A DNA stretch of 64,000 nt from a virus: positions 18,908 through 82,907 of IMG/VR virus record IMGVR_UViG_3300025162_000041. One strand, written 5' to 3'. Below, piece by piece: positions 7,901 to 15,665 of this stretch. The position numbers were made by a program, and so were the translations under genes. Each line of letters begins with the position of its first letter. The stretch's first letter is position 1. The notes under the pieces are model-generated. The model was not told the DNA's origin, ran no database searches, and saw only the letters and a list, made by a program, of their open reading frames with translations.

Positions 7901-10762
7901 CTTAAGGAAAATGACAGTTTAATGCCATTTTATAGAAAATTAAGTCCTGAAAAGGGTGGAATGAATAAATATGAAATGGTGTATAATCCACGGTCTAATA
8001 AACATGAATATACGCATCGGGTTGTTGCGGAATCCTGCGGAATAAAAACCGACAAAACGAATAGAATTTTACACCACAAAAATTTTAATAAATATGACAA
8101 TTCGCCCATAAACTTAGTTCCGATGGAGTTTTTTGAACACCGCAATCTTCATTCTGAACATTGTATTAAAACTCTACACACCCCAGAAGTCATTGAAAAA
8201 AGAAGAAAAAGTTTGGATAAATATCTTCGTTCAAATGATAGGAAAGAAAGACTTAGTAGAGAAATGAAGGGGGTAAAAGTAAAGTATTTTCAAGATTATA
8301 ATAACTCGGACTTACATGCTATCCATAACGAAATACGGTCAAAATTAAAAACTGAAATGTGGGCAGACCCGTCTCGTAGAGCGGTAGCAATCGGAAATAT
8401 GAAGATGGGGTGGACTCCTGAACGCCGAGAGTTAGCGAGTAAGAGAATGAAGGAATTTAGAAAAAATGGAGTTTTAACAAATCATAAAGTAAAATGTATT
8501 GAAATAATAAATGAAAATACTGATGTATACTGTATGACTGTCGTTGGTCCTGGTGGGGAACAGGATAGACACAATTTTGCTATATGCGGAAAGGATATGG
8601 AAGGAAACATAACCAAAACTAGTGGCGTATTTATTAAAAACTGTAAATATGGTGATTTTTTCTTAAAACTATATATTACACCCGAGTATGGTATTTACAT
8701 GGTCGAGCCAATTTCGGCTTACAATGTAGAACGGATTGAAAATTCTGATCCTACTAATAAGCGATATGTCAAGTTCCAACTTCGTCCTTCGGATACATCA
8801 CAGGCTGAAATTCTTGAAAATTATGAAGTAGCTCATTTTCGACTTATTTCCGATTCGAATTTTTTGCCCTACGGCAAGTCGATGATTGAAGGTGGAAGGA
8901 GGGTATGGAAGCAACTTTCACTCATGGAAGACGCTATGCTTATCAGTCGTATCATGCGTGCTCCTGAAAGACGTATTTTCTATACTGATATTGGCAATAT
9001 TCCGCCGAATGAAGTGGACGCTTACATGCAGAAAATGATGGATAAGATGAAGAAAGTGCCATATATTGATGAGCAAACGGGCGAATACAATCTTCGATTT
9101 AACCTTCAGAACATGATTGAGGATTATTATATTCCAGTTCGTGGTGGTGATAGTGGAACTAAGATTGATTCATTACCTGGAATGGAATGGACGGGTATTG
9201 ACGATCTTGAGTATATCAAGACGAAGATGATGGCAGCACTTAAGATTCCAAAAGCCTTTTTAGGATATGACGACGCAATAGCAGGTAAAGCTACTTTGGC
9301 TTGTGTTGTTCCCGAGACACGAGTACCTTTGCTCAACGGACTTACAAAAACAGTAAAAGAACTAATTGATGATTATAACAACGGTATAAAAAATTATGTT
9401 TATTCCATTGATGAAGAAACCAAAAACATTGTTCCGGGTGAAGTAGAATGGGCAGGATTCACTAGAATGGATACTGATGTTGTGCGAGTTTATTTGGATA
9501 ATACACAATATATTGATTGCACTTCTGACCATCGTTTTATGACGAGAGATGGCAATTGGCTGGAAGCCAAGGATTTAGTGGAAGGACAATCATTAATGCC
9601 ATTATATAGAAAAAATCAAATAATGCGTAAAAAACTGGATTATGAAATGGTTTATAATCCCTCTGCGGGGCGACCAAGGGCGGTTAAAAACCATAAAGTA
9701 ATAAAAATAGAACTATTATCCGAAAGAAGAGATACGTGTGACATAACAATAAAAAAGTATCATAACTTTGCAACTTCGGCGGGAGTTATTGTCCACAATT
9801 CGGAGGATGTGCGATTTGCTCGTACTATTCAACGTTTACAACGTATTATTACATCAGAACTTAGCAAGATTGCTATTGTTCATTTATATGCTCAAGGTTA
9901 CCGTGACGAATCGCTTGTTGATTTTGAACTTGAACTGACTAATCCATCGACCATTTTCGAGAAGGAGAAGCTTGAAATTTGGCAGGATAAAGTGAGTGTA
10001 TCCATTGATATGGTAGAGAACAAGTTTTTCTCTTATAAATGGATTTACAAGAATATATTCAATATGTCTGAAGACGACATTGAGCAAGTGCAAGAAGAAG
10101 TTGTTGAAGATGCCAAGCAGCGTTATCGTTTCACCAAGATTGAAGAGGATGGCGATGATCCAGCCAAACCATTCAAGAAGATAGGTGGAAAGGGTGACGG
10201 GGATGATAAAGATAAAGGTGGTCTTGGAGGTCTTGACATTGGTGGTGGAGGCGGTGGTGGAGGCGGTGGTGGAGGCGGTGGGCTTCCAGATCTAGATGAC
10301 CTTGGCGACATTAGCCCCGAAGGTGGGGAAGGAGAAGAAGGTGAGGAGGGAGAGGGCGAAAAAGAAGAAGAACTTCCCGACCTTACGAAAATTAAGGAAG
10401 TTGTAGAAGACACGCGTGATCGCAGTGATAGGGATCAAAGTGACCGAGATCAAAGTGACCGACACCAAGATGGTGAAAAGAAAGCTCCTAATACAACAGA
10501 AGATCCAATTGGTCGTCTTGAACGTTCTGCAACACCAAAGAAAAAGAGCGAGGGAAAGAGAGTTAGTGCCATTCAACATAATTACGAAGGTGGCACTCCA
10601 TTGCGCTTACGTGAGAGAGCATCTCCACCTATAGATAAGGGTATGATTAGTAGTCTTTCTGACTTCCTTAAAAAGACTCAGCCAGAGACCAAACAAGAAC
10701 TCTTGCGAGAGAATCAATTGACGAGAAGCAAGTCTATGTTAGATGAAACTCAATTGCTATAG
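4937..10762 (+). CDS. Portal protein (gp20-like) interrupted by four inteins
   Basis: 1941 codons with inteins at 99-446, 456-843, 898-1235 and 1456-1621; the spliced portal would be 701 residues. Joined exteins read sensibly and match T4-like portals: FRDYD-TMDMDPILS-SALDIFSDE, WTRNM-CKYGDFFLKL and GKATLA-SEDVRFARTIQ. The portal dodecamer forms the unique vertex through which TerL pumps DNA. The C-terminus (from about precursor residue 1760) is unusual: a run of 14 glycines, an acidic stretch of Glu/Gly, and a repeated DRDQSDRDQSDR segment. Start ATG 4937 with AGAAAG upstream. Correct head assembly needs all four splicing events. Confidence 0.95.
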   Translation: MPTNTNMSLKPFDDEILDVKKQSLYARLKRLFSTDVIVRNVGGKQLKIKDTDSIMYATDRNSLRDRFNRIRSTAYNAYTRDFALSYQAARMDLFRDYDCVGPDTIIPLPDGSRPTIKELTEKYKDKPQERFYVFSYDHETDSIKLGRAFHPRKKGGGTREGFKVTFDDGQYVIGSIKHPFLMRNGEYKMIYDLKVGDSVMPFYQKDFYGHGYRHLYNFSRGWQSEHKIVAEQFERPLKENEVVHHRNFNKTNNSPDNLQIMIESEHKAYHCKIIADKLWSPENKQKTINKVQASEGYKNRKCHKWNGERQGGNNPFYGKTHTEESNEKRSKTLKEVFVNRDQNGNKNPKYRKDLTIEVLRIKANEYYKKNGKLTLWGLIKDIGCDYTTIQNRFRYYNCDWDTFKNDVVSTLNHKIKSIESIGQIDVYDVTVEQFANFATDSVFVKNTMDMDPILSCLSGDTCISTLNGFVPIKELAEKYSGDETFKVWSWDKDSQKLTVGNAHHPRKTGTKSVIEVHLDNREVLKCTSDHRIMLVDGTYKEAGQLMSGDSLMPFYHRQNRNGYQEIKSLGKRFKCTHRYIFEDVLTEQDLVGSNIHHKNHNKLDNRLENLELMTALEHMRLHGISPITKGKKSINSKEWWENLEYRTKCSGALKKYQASDEGKKMMSEHTSLINTERWKNDSDYALKMASIFSEHAKSMWSDPVWKEWKRKKHSETMRLKYANDPIFREQIKRVGHENGRYKDLVTTESILIEGTKYNSLVEFARIFDFNGLVFKNDQYKCQFISRRLKEAGYDGWTDYRNKFEYSNHKVTKIVDNNEVVDVYDLTVDIYENFAIKQGIILSNSALDIFSDECLTYNEVGKMITVHSTNNNVKRILENLFDEILNVRFNLWSWTRNMPVKYDSYIPLLSGENIRIDELSKRVKSGEEIWVYSVQDGTNQTVPGKVIWCDKNYISDKTIKVIFDDNSYVETAPEHPFILRDGQEKRAEELKENDSLMPFYRKLSPEKGGMNKYEMVYNPRSNKHEYTHRVVAESCGIKTDKTNRILHHKNFNKYDNSPINLVPMEFFEHRNLHSEHCIKTLHTPEVIEKRRKSLDKYLRSNDRKERLSREMKGVKVKYFQDYNNSDLHAIHNEIRSKLKTEMWADPSRRAVAIGNMKMGWTPERRELASKRMKEFRKNGVLTNHKVKCIEIINENTDVYCMTVVGPGGEQDRHNFAICGKDMEGNITKTSGVFIKNCKYGDFFLKLYITPEYGIYMVEPISAYNVERIENSDPTNKRYVKFQLRPSDTSQAEILENYEVAHFRLISDSNFLPYGKSMIEGGRRVWKQLSLMEDAMLISRIMRAPERRIFYTDIGNIPPNEVDAYMQKMMDKMKKVPYIDEQTGEYNLRFNLQNMIEDYYIPVRGGDSGTKIDSLPGMEWTGIDDLEYIKTKMMAALKIPKAFLGYDDAIAGKATLACVVPETRVPLLNGLTKTVKELIDDYNNGIKNYVYSIDEETKNIVPGEVEWAGFTRMDTDVVRVYLDNTQYIDCTSDHRFMTRDGNWLEAKDLVEGQSLMPLYRKNQIMRKKLDYEMVYNPSAGRPRAVKNHKVIKIELLSERRDTCDITIKKYHNFATSAGVIVHNSEDVRFARTIQRLQRIITSELSKIAIVHLYAQGYRDESLVDFELELTNPSTIFEKEKLEIWQDKVSVSIDMVENKFFSYKWIYKNIFNMSEDDIEQVQEEVVEDAKQRYRFTKIEEDGDDPAKPFKKIGGKGDGDDKDKGGLGGLDIGGGGGGGGGGGGGGLPDLDDLGDISPEGGEGEEGEEGEGEKEEELPDLTKIKEVVEDTRDRSDRDQSDRDQSDRHQDGEKKAPNTTEDPIGRLERSATPKKKSEGKRVSAIQHNYEGGTPLRLRERASPPIDKGMISSLSDFLKKTQPETKQELLRENQLTRSKSMLDETQLL
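5231..6274 (+). other. Portal intein 1 with HNH endonuclease
   Basis: 348 residues beginning with Cys (CVGPDTIIPL) and ending VFVKN; +1 residue Thr. The splicing block F is QIDVYDVTVEQFANF. An HNH-type motif (VVHHRNFNKTNNSPDNL) lies between the splicing halves, followed by a NUMOD-like basic region. The usual penultimate His is replaced by Lys. Only nine extein residues separate it from intein 2. Confidence 0.92.
6302..7465 (+). other. Portal intein 2 with HNH endonuclease
   Basis: 388 residues beginning CLSGDTCISTLNG and ending GIILSN; +1 residue Ser. Block B carries CTSDH, block F reads EVVDVYDLTVDIYENF. HNH motif: NIHHKNHNKLDNRLENL. The penultimate residue is Ser instead of His. After it the portal continues SALDIFSDE. 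Confidence 0.92.
7628..8641 (+). other. Portal intein 3 with HNH endonuclease and Pro at position 1
   Basis: 338 residues ending GVFIKN with Cys as +1 residue (CKYGDFFLKL). Aligned on the shared IPLL/IIPL block, the first residue is Pro898 (PVKYDSYIPLL) where inteins 1, 2 and 4 have Cys. Block B is APEHPFIL and block F reads DVYCMTVV with Cys at the position usually held by Asp. HNH motif: LHHKNFNKYDNSPINL. The missing N-terminal nucleophile suggests either a class-3-like splicing route or a splicing-impaired intein. Confidence 0.85.
9302..9799 (+). other. Portal intein 4, mini-intein without endonuclease
   Basis: 166 residues beginning CVVPETRVPLLNG and ending VIVHN; +1 residue Ser. Block B is CTSDHRFM and block F is DTCDITIKKYHNF. 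No HNH or LAGLIDADG motif. The short stretch YEMVYNPSAG matches the beginning of the endonuclease region of intein 3 (YEMVYNPRSN), so this looks like a deletion derivative of an HNH intein. Confidence 0.92.
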
Positions 10763-10816
10763 AAATATGGATATAATCCAACGGATATAATCTTAGATTT
10801 TGCCCGAACAAAGGTA

Positions 10817-10824
10817 TATTTATA
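10817..10824 (+). promoter_or_regulatory. TATTTATA motif before the post-portal gene
   Basis: GTATATTTATAATATAG ends 17 bases before the 10847 start; same octamer as upstream of other late-type genes. Confidence 0.45.
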
Positions 10825-10846
10825 ATATAGTTGAAGAGATTTGTCT

Positions 10847-11734
10847 ATGCAAAATCAAAAGAAAATGCGCCATTCCAAATTCCGTAATACTGGAATCTTG
10901 TTTGAGCTACTCACCAAACAGGTCACTGCCGATATTATTTCGGGCAGGGATACTTCCGCTGCGAAGGACTTGCTTCACAAGTATTTTCGGGAGACTACCG
11001 AACTTGGGCGTGAGTGGCAACTATATAGTACCCTGTTGAACGAAAAAATCAAAGATGAACCCCATGCTGAACGGTTCTTTTCTGTTATTTTGGAAGCCCG
11101 CAAGAAACTGAATGGTAGGAAACTTTCCCTTCTTAAATATGATTTAATCAAAGAGATTAAGGATGCATATCCCATTGAAGAAATGCTTAAAGCTCCTGTT
11201 CGGAATTATCGAGTTTTGGCCTCTATATATAAAGTCTTCGAAAATTCTGTATCCTCGGAATGTAAGTTTGATGTCAAAGAAGTATATCAATCAAAAAACT
11301 GTATAGTAGAACACATTGTTGACCGACCAAAAGTTATACATTCCGAAGATGAACTCATTAATTATTATAAAACTCAGACTGAGGATATACGTCTTCTTAC
11401 TTATAAACTTCTATGTGAAAAGTTCAATGACAAATATGCCACTTCATTGGACGATGACCAGAAAGCAGTTTTACGCGAATACATTTGCAACGTTGCCAAT
11501 ACAAATAATTTTGATGTTTTCGTGAAACAAAAGGTTACTAAAATTAAAAAGTCTTTGACTGAAGCAATTGACAAAATCAGAGATTCGGATGTAATGAGAA
11601 TTAAAATTCGTGAAATTGTCAATCAACTTGATAGAATTAATCCAGGTAAGATAGTCAAAGATAACCACGTCATGGTATTGATGCTATCCTATGAACTACT
11701 CAAGGAAGTACGCAAACAACTTAATGGAAAATAA
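10847..11734 (+). CDS. Unknown head-region protein
   Basis: 295 residues. ATG 10847 is preferred over TTG 10841 because GAAGAG lies about 8 bases before the ATG. The protein is charged and almost certainly all-helical (for example residues 180-295), with no motif I recognise. It stands between portal and protease genes, where T4 has prohead core genes, so a role in prohead assembly or the virion is plausible from position alone. Confidence 0.75.
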   Translation: MQNQKKMRHSKFRNTGILFELLTKQVTADIISGRDTSAAKDLLHKYFRETTELGREWQLYSTLLNEKIKDEPHAERFFSVILEARKKLNGRKLSLLKYDLIKEIKDAYPIEEMLKAPVRNYRVLASIYKVFENSVSSECKFDVKEVYQSKNCIVEHIVDRPKVIHSEDELINYYKTQTEDIRLLTYKLLCEKFNDKYATSLDDDQKAVLREYICNVANTNNFDVFVKQKVTKIKKSLTEAIDKIRDSDVMRIKIREIVNQLDRINPGKIVKDNHVMVLMLSYELLKEVRKQLNGK

Positions 11735-11752
11735 ATATTAAAGGATATCGCA

Positions 11753-12991
11753 ATGATTATAGACATTAACATTCTTAAGAGACTCGGAGACCGTTTTGCT
11801 GTTTGTCCTGTTTCTTCTGCCCCTCCGCCACTTCAAGCTGCATTAAAGAAATCAGAAGCTATCTTTATCAAAGCCCCTGCAGGAGTTGAACCCTCAATTA
11901 CTGGTGGTGAATACCAATGGGATGACGAAATTAGTGGTTATCGTTTTGGTAACAATCAAAAGCTCTTTGTGGCCCCCGATGGAACTACCATATGGATATT
12001 TAAAGATGTTCTTCTTCGTATTCTTAAGCTTGACCGTGTTCAAAAATGGACTTCTGGAGATGCGGAATATCCAATGGGGAAAGCAAATGCCTTCTTTATT
12101 GTCTATGGAAAACTTACTGGACAGAATTTGGGTGAAGGCGAAACTGCGGGCGATGATGTTCCCGATGGCGAGACTGAACCAGGTGATGGTGGTGGATTAG
12201 CAGTTGCTGGTGACGAGAATGCCCCTCCATATTCAAAAGAAGAGGTTCAACAGATGTTGAAGGGGGAATTTCCTGCAGATATTCCTACGGGGCCAAAAGC
12301 ATCAATGGCTACGTCAATTCCTGGCGAAGAACCTGTGGGTGAAGAACCCGTGGAACCTTTGGCTCCAATGTCTGGACCGTCCCCATCAAGATTGGCAAAA
12401 GGAAATACTCCGGTTAATACAGGAGGCGAAGCTGACAGAATTATTAGGACACTTAAGAAGATGTCACATGTTGATCCTGACGTTAAGATGAATAAGCAAC
12501 AACCAGTTCGTATACATGGCGATGAAATTATTAAGTTATGGCATAAAGCTAATTCAATGCCACCAGAGGAAGGTAAAATATTACATGCGTTCCTTACGAG
12601 TGGAGATATTTTACCTTTGGAAGAAGGAAAAATTAGTAAGCATCAACTTAAACGTCTAGTTGAAAGAATTGTTGAAGGAATTGTTAGTGAAGTGGAAAAA
12701 TCCAAGAAAAAAAAGTGGACTGTAAAATTCCAAGGTAAAAAGGAAAACGAAGATATACAACTGGAGCAAACAACTACGTCTGGTGGTGTGGATTCTTCTC
12801 CTGGCACTCCCGGTTACATTACTCCCGGGGCATTCGGTAAGAAGATGTCTCATCGAAAAGACCATATTGAAGTTCTCGGGTATAAGATGACTCCCCAAGG
12901 AGAAAAAGAATATAATAAGTCTGCCGATGCGCTTTATGAATCTATCAAAAAGCAAGTGAAGACGACGATTCTACATCATAAGCGCAAGTAA
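11753..12991 (+). CDS. Unknown prohead-region protein with disordered middle
   Basis: 412 residues from ATG 11753 (AAAGGATATCGC upstream). A folded N-terminal part of about 120 residues is followed by a Gly/Glu/Pro-rich, probably disordered stretch (about 125-230) and a basic C-terminal third with KHQLKRLVERIVEGIVSEV, an amphipathic segment containing the I-V-E-G type sequence that T4-like prohead proteases cut. The family is not recognised. The position between portal and protease suggests a head or scaffold component. Confidence 0.7.
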   Translation: MIIDINILKRLGDRFAVCPVSSAPPPLQAALKKSEAIFIKAPAGVEPSITGGEYQWDDEISGYRFGNNQKLFVAPDGTTIWIFKDVLLRILKLDRVQKWTSGDAEYPMGKANAFFIVYGKLTGQNLGEGETAGDDVPDGETEPGDGGGLAVAGDENAPPYSKEEVQQMLKGEFPADIPTGPKASMATSIPGEEPVGEEPVEPLAPMSGPSPSRLAKGNTPVNTGGEADRIIRTLKKMSHVDPDVKMNKQQPVRIHGDEIIKLWHKANSMPPEEGKILHAFLTSGDILPLEEGKISKHQLKRLVERIVEGIVSEVEKSKKKKWTVKFQGKKENEDIQLEQTTTSGGVDSSPGTPGYITPGAFGKKMSHRKDHIEVLGYKMTPQGEKEYNKSADALYESIKKQVKTTILHHKRK

Positions 12992-13004
12992 TATAAGGAA
13001 TTGT

Positions 13005-13883
13005 GTGATACCTTCTCTTAAACGAATTGTAGAGTCCTATGGAGCCGAGGGTCAGTATTATGACCTTGGTAAGGATTTTTCTGCATTTCGTAGAATGATT
13101 GATGGTGCTGATCAGCAAGTCAAGCAGCAATATGAGAAACAAATTGCGTCTAAACTTGTAGGGAAACGTGTTCGGGCAAATGCTTCGCGGGGGTATAAGC
13201 AGTTTATAAAAAGTTATGAGTTTGATGTTGTCCGAGTCACATTGGATGATTACTATGATAACTTTGTAGTAATAGCCTATGATAGTACGACTCCAAAACC
13301 AAAGGAATATTTTCTTAAGACGGGGTTCAAAATTCAGATTCTCGGACCTGCTACAGGGCAACCTTCTCCGCAAAAGGGAGGAGACCCTCGCTTCGAGAAG
13401 CCCAAACAGGTTGGTCCAATGCCCATTCAACCTGGACAGAATCCTAATGTAGCTCAATCACAGCCTATGGCATTAGCACCAGCGGGAGCAACTCCGAAAG
13501 AGACTCCGATGGAAGAAAATAAAGAGCAAGATGGACTTTATGATGCTTATGGAATGGATGAAATTTCTCAAGACATCAAAAGATGGATGCCAAAGCTGCT
13601 TAAGAAGCCAGAAACTCAACTACGTGAGTTTATTAAAGGGCTTGGATGGAAGAAGAATCTCGATAAAGGAACTACGGTGGCATTATTCGATTTAAGAATT
13701 CCTTCCATTATGGTTAAGCCTAACAATAATGAGCAAACCATTCGGGATATGCTTGCACAAGAGAGTGCGAACCCAAGGCCGGGGGAAAAGGCGGGAACAC
13801 GGTATGAATTGGTTAAATGTGAACCCGACCAAGAAAAAGGCGAATGGACTGTTCGCATAAAGAAAGTAATCTCACAAGTATGA
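13005..13883 (+). CDS. Unknown prohead-region protein
   Basis: 292 residues from a GTG start at 13005, with AAGGAA six bases upstream. N-terminal half about 1-120 (SLKRIVESYGAEGQYYDLGKD), then a Pro/Gln-rich linker (about 125-170) and a C-terminal domain of about 120 residues. The N-terminal LKRIVE followed by S resembles the leader motif seen on other proteins here. Its last bases overlap the protease start (ATGA), so the two are translationally coupled. Function unknown. Confidence 0.7.
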   Translation: MIPSLKRIVESYGAEGQYYDLGKDFSAFRRMIDGADQQVKQQYEKQIASKLVGKRVRANASRGYKQFIKSYEFDVVRVTLDDYYDNFVVIAYDSTTPKPKEYFLKTGFKIQILGPATGQPSPQKGGDPRFEKPKQVGPMPIQPGQNPNVAQSQPMALAPAGATPKETPMEENKEQDGLYDAYGMDEISQDIKRWMPKLLKKPETQLREFIKGLGWKKNLDKGTTVALFDLRIPSIMVKPNNNEQTIRDMLAQESANPRPGEKAGTRYELVKCEPDQEKGEWTVRIKKVISQV

Positions 13884-15619
13884 ATACACAAAAGAAACTC
13901 TTAATGGAATGCATTACGTTTGAAGCAAATCCACGAATGCTTCGAGAGTCAACATTGCATCCTAATCAGCCGTTTACGGTACAGGGGGTTCTGCAACGCA
14001 AAGGCAAAAAAAATCAAAACGGACGTATATATCCCGACGAGATTCTTATTCGTGAAGCCAATAAATATGCTCAGACGTTCATCCAAGACCATCGTGCTAT
14101 GGGGGAATTAGATCATCCAGAATGTTATCGGGTTGGTGCAGAAATATTTACGAATAGTGGATGGAAAGATTTACGAAATGTGGTTGTTGGTGAGTTAATA
14201 CCAACGTTGAATACGGTTACGAATACCATAGAATATAATCCAATTGAGCGAGTTATAAATGAACAATATAACGGTAAAATGGTATCTATTAAAGGAAAAA
14301 ATATAGATATTCTAGTTACTCCAAATCATAGATTTATTCTACAAACTAGATCAGATAGAGAACAACAAGTTATAGAAAAAACTGCCCAAGAAATATTGAA
14401 CATTTCTAAATTAACAAGAAATACACATTTATCCATTCCTATCGTAGCGGAAAATTGGAATGGATATAAGTATGATATCTATAAAATAGATGCTATTAAT
14501 ATTGAGGACATTGCCAATAATCAATCAAAAGATTATAATATTAAACAAACCACGGCACTTAATTTAGATGCCTCAGCATGGTTTTCGTTTCTTGGATTTT
14601 ATTTGGCAGAAGGACATTGTTCGGATAGAACAAATCGGAACGGTTATGAAATATTTATTACGCAAAATAAGGGAGAAATAGCAGATAAGTTTAGAGAAGT
14701 ATTGCATAATTTGAGTTCCGAATTAAAATGGAATGAGTGGGATAAAGGTGATAATGCAATTACGTTTAATACTTCTGATGCCCGTTTATGGACATATCTT
14801 TCCAAATTGGGAACTAAATATACTAAATATATTCCGCAAGATATAAAGAATGCTTCGTCTGAGTTATTGCAAAATTTGTATGATTGGTTTCTTAATGGAG
14901 ATGGTTCAGTGGTCGGAGATTATGAAAGGACATCTATATTTTCTGTATCTAAAAAACTGATGGAAGATTTTTATGATGTTATCCTTAAACTCGGAATGAC
15001 AGGTGTTATTAAAGAACAAATAACAACTGATGATTATATGTTTGCGGGACGATTGATTGAGGCAAAAAATAAATCTCCATTATATCGTTTATGGATTAAA
15101 GAATCAAAAGCAATTCATCTTGATTTCAGGTTTATAAAAATCGAAGAAGTGGATTATGATAGCACTGTTCATTGTGTTACTGTAAAAAATGGAACATTTT
15201 ATTGTCGGGATCATGGATTCCCTTTCTGGTCTGGAAATTCATCGGTTGTCAACCTGAAGAATGTATCCCATAATGTGCTCGAAATGCATTGGAATGGCGA
15301 TGATCTTATGGGAACTATTGAAATTCTTACGACTCCGAATGGCAACATTTTGCGTGAGCTATTTCGCAATGGTATTAAGCTTGGAATTTCAAGTCGTGGA
15401 CTTGGAACACTCAAGAAAATTTCTGAAAGTTCAGCCGTTGTTGGTGATGATTTTGAATTGATTGCGTTTGATTTTGTCTCAAATCCGAGCACTCAAGGAG
15501 CATTTATGTCTCCCGTAGGTCAAATTCCACTTTCCGAGGGTATTGTAAAAGACATGTTTACGGGGAAGTGGGCACGAACCGATGATATAGTAAGAAATAT
15601 CTTGTCCGAATTAAATTGA
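13880..15619 (+). CDS. Prohead protease (gp21-like) with intein
   Basis: 579 codons from ATG 13880, which overlaps the previous stop as ATGA; an upstream in-frame ATG at 13844 lies inside the previous gene and is less likely. Without the 372-residue intein the protease is 207 residues, almost the size of T4 gp21. Family landmarks: GELDHPE with catalytic His79 just before the intein, NLKNVSHNV after it, and GISSRGLG with the catalytic Ser. It would cleave scaffold, capsid protein and internal proteins after (I/L)-x-E during head maturation. The N-terminus itself (KKLLME, RMLRES) contains such motifs, fitting self-cleavage. Confidence 0.92.
   Translation: MNTQKKLLMECITFEANPRMLRESTLHPNQPFTVQGVLQRKGKKNQNGRIYPDEILIREANKYAQTFIQDHRAMGELDHPECYRVGAEIFTNSGWKDLRNVVVGELIPTLNTVTNTIEYNPIERVINEQYNGKMVSIKGKNIDILVTPNHRFILQTRSDREQQVIEKTAQEILNISKLTRNTHLSIPIVAENWNGYKYDIYKIDAINIEDIANNQSKDYNIKQTTALNLDASAWFSFLGFYLAEGHCSDRTNRNGYEIFITQNKGEIADKFREVLHNLSSELKWNEWDKGDNAITFNTSDARLWTYLSKLGTKYTKYIPQDIKNASSELLQNLYDWFLNGDGSVVGDYERTSIFSVSKKLMEDFYDVILKLGMTGVIKEQITTDDYMFAGRLIEAKNKSPLYRLWIKESKAIHLDFRFIKIEEVDYDSTVHCVTVKNGTFYCRDHGFPFWSGNSSVVNLKNVSHNVLEMHWNGDDLMGTIEILTTPNGNILRELFRNGIKLGISSRGLGTLKKISESSAVVGDDFELIAFDFVSNPSTQGAFMSPVGQIPLSEGIVKDMFTGKWARTDDIVRNILSELN
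14123..15238 (+). other. Intein in prohead protease with LAGLIDADG endonuclease
   Basis: 372 residues from Cys82 (CYRVGAEIFTNSG) to WSGN with Ser as +1 residue. LAGLIDADG-type helices: FLGFYLAEGH and LYDWFLNGDG. Block B has VTPNHRFIL; block F reads VHCVTVKNGTF. The penultimate His is replaced by Gly. The insertion lies between catalytic His and catalytic Ser, so unspliced protease should be inactive. Confidence 0.92.
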
Positions 15620-15644
15620 CATTTTGACTTTGTTGCGATATAGT
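15616..15644 (+). promoter_or_regulatory. Sigma70-like promoter for homing endonuclease
   Basis: TTGACA (15616-15621), 17-base spacer, TATAGT (15639-15644). It overlaps the protease stop codon and points at the endonuclease gene starting at 15666. Confidence 0.75.
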
Positions 15645-15665
15645 ATAAGCAATAAAGTCAAAATT

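Noticed and set aside
7628-8641. Firm assignment of portal intein 3 to class 3
   Set aside because: The block F Cys fits, but block B has Phe instead of Trp and the residue before the final Lys-Asn is Ile rather than Thr; only a class-3-like mechanism can be suggested.
10240-10283. GGTGGTGGAGGC tandem repeat in the portal as a regulatory repeat
   Set aside because: In frame and encoding the poly-Gly linker; a simple coding microsatellite explains it.
10123-10413. Pro/Ser-rich antisense frame opposite the portal C-terminus
   Set aside because: It is the reverse translation of the Gly/Glu-rich portal tail, a composition artefact; the same holds for antisense frames at 24796-25453.
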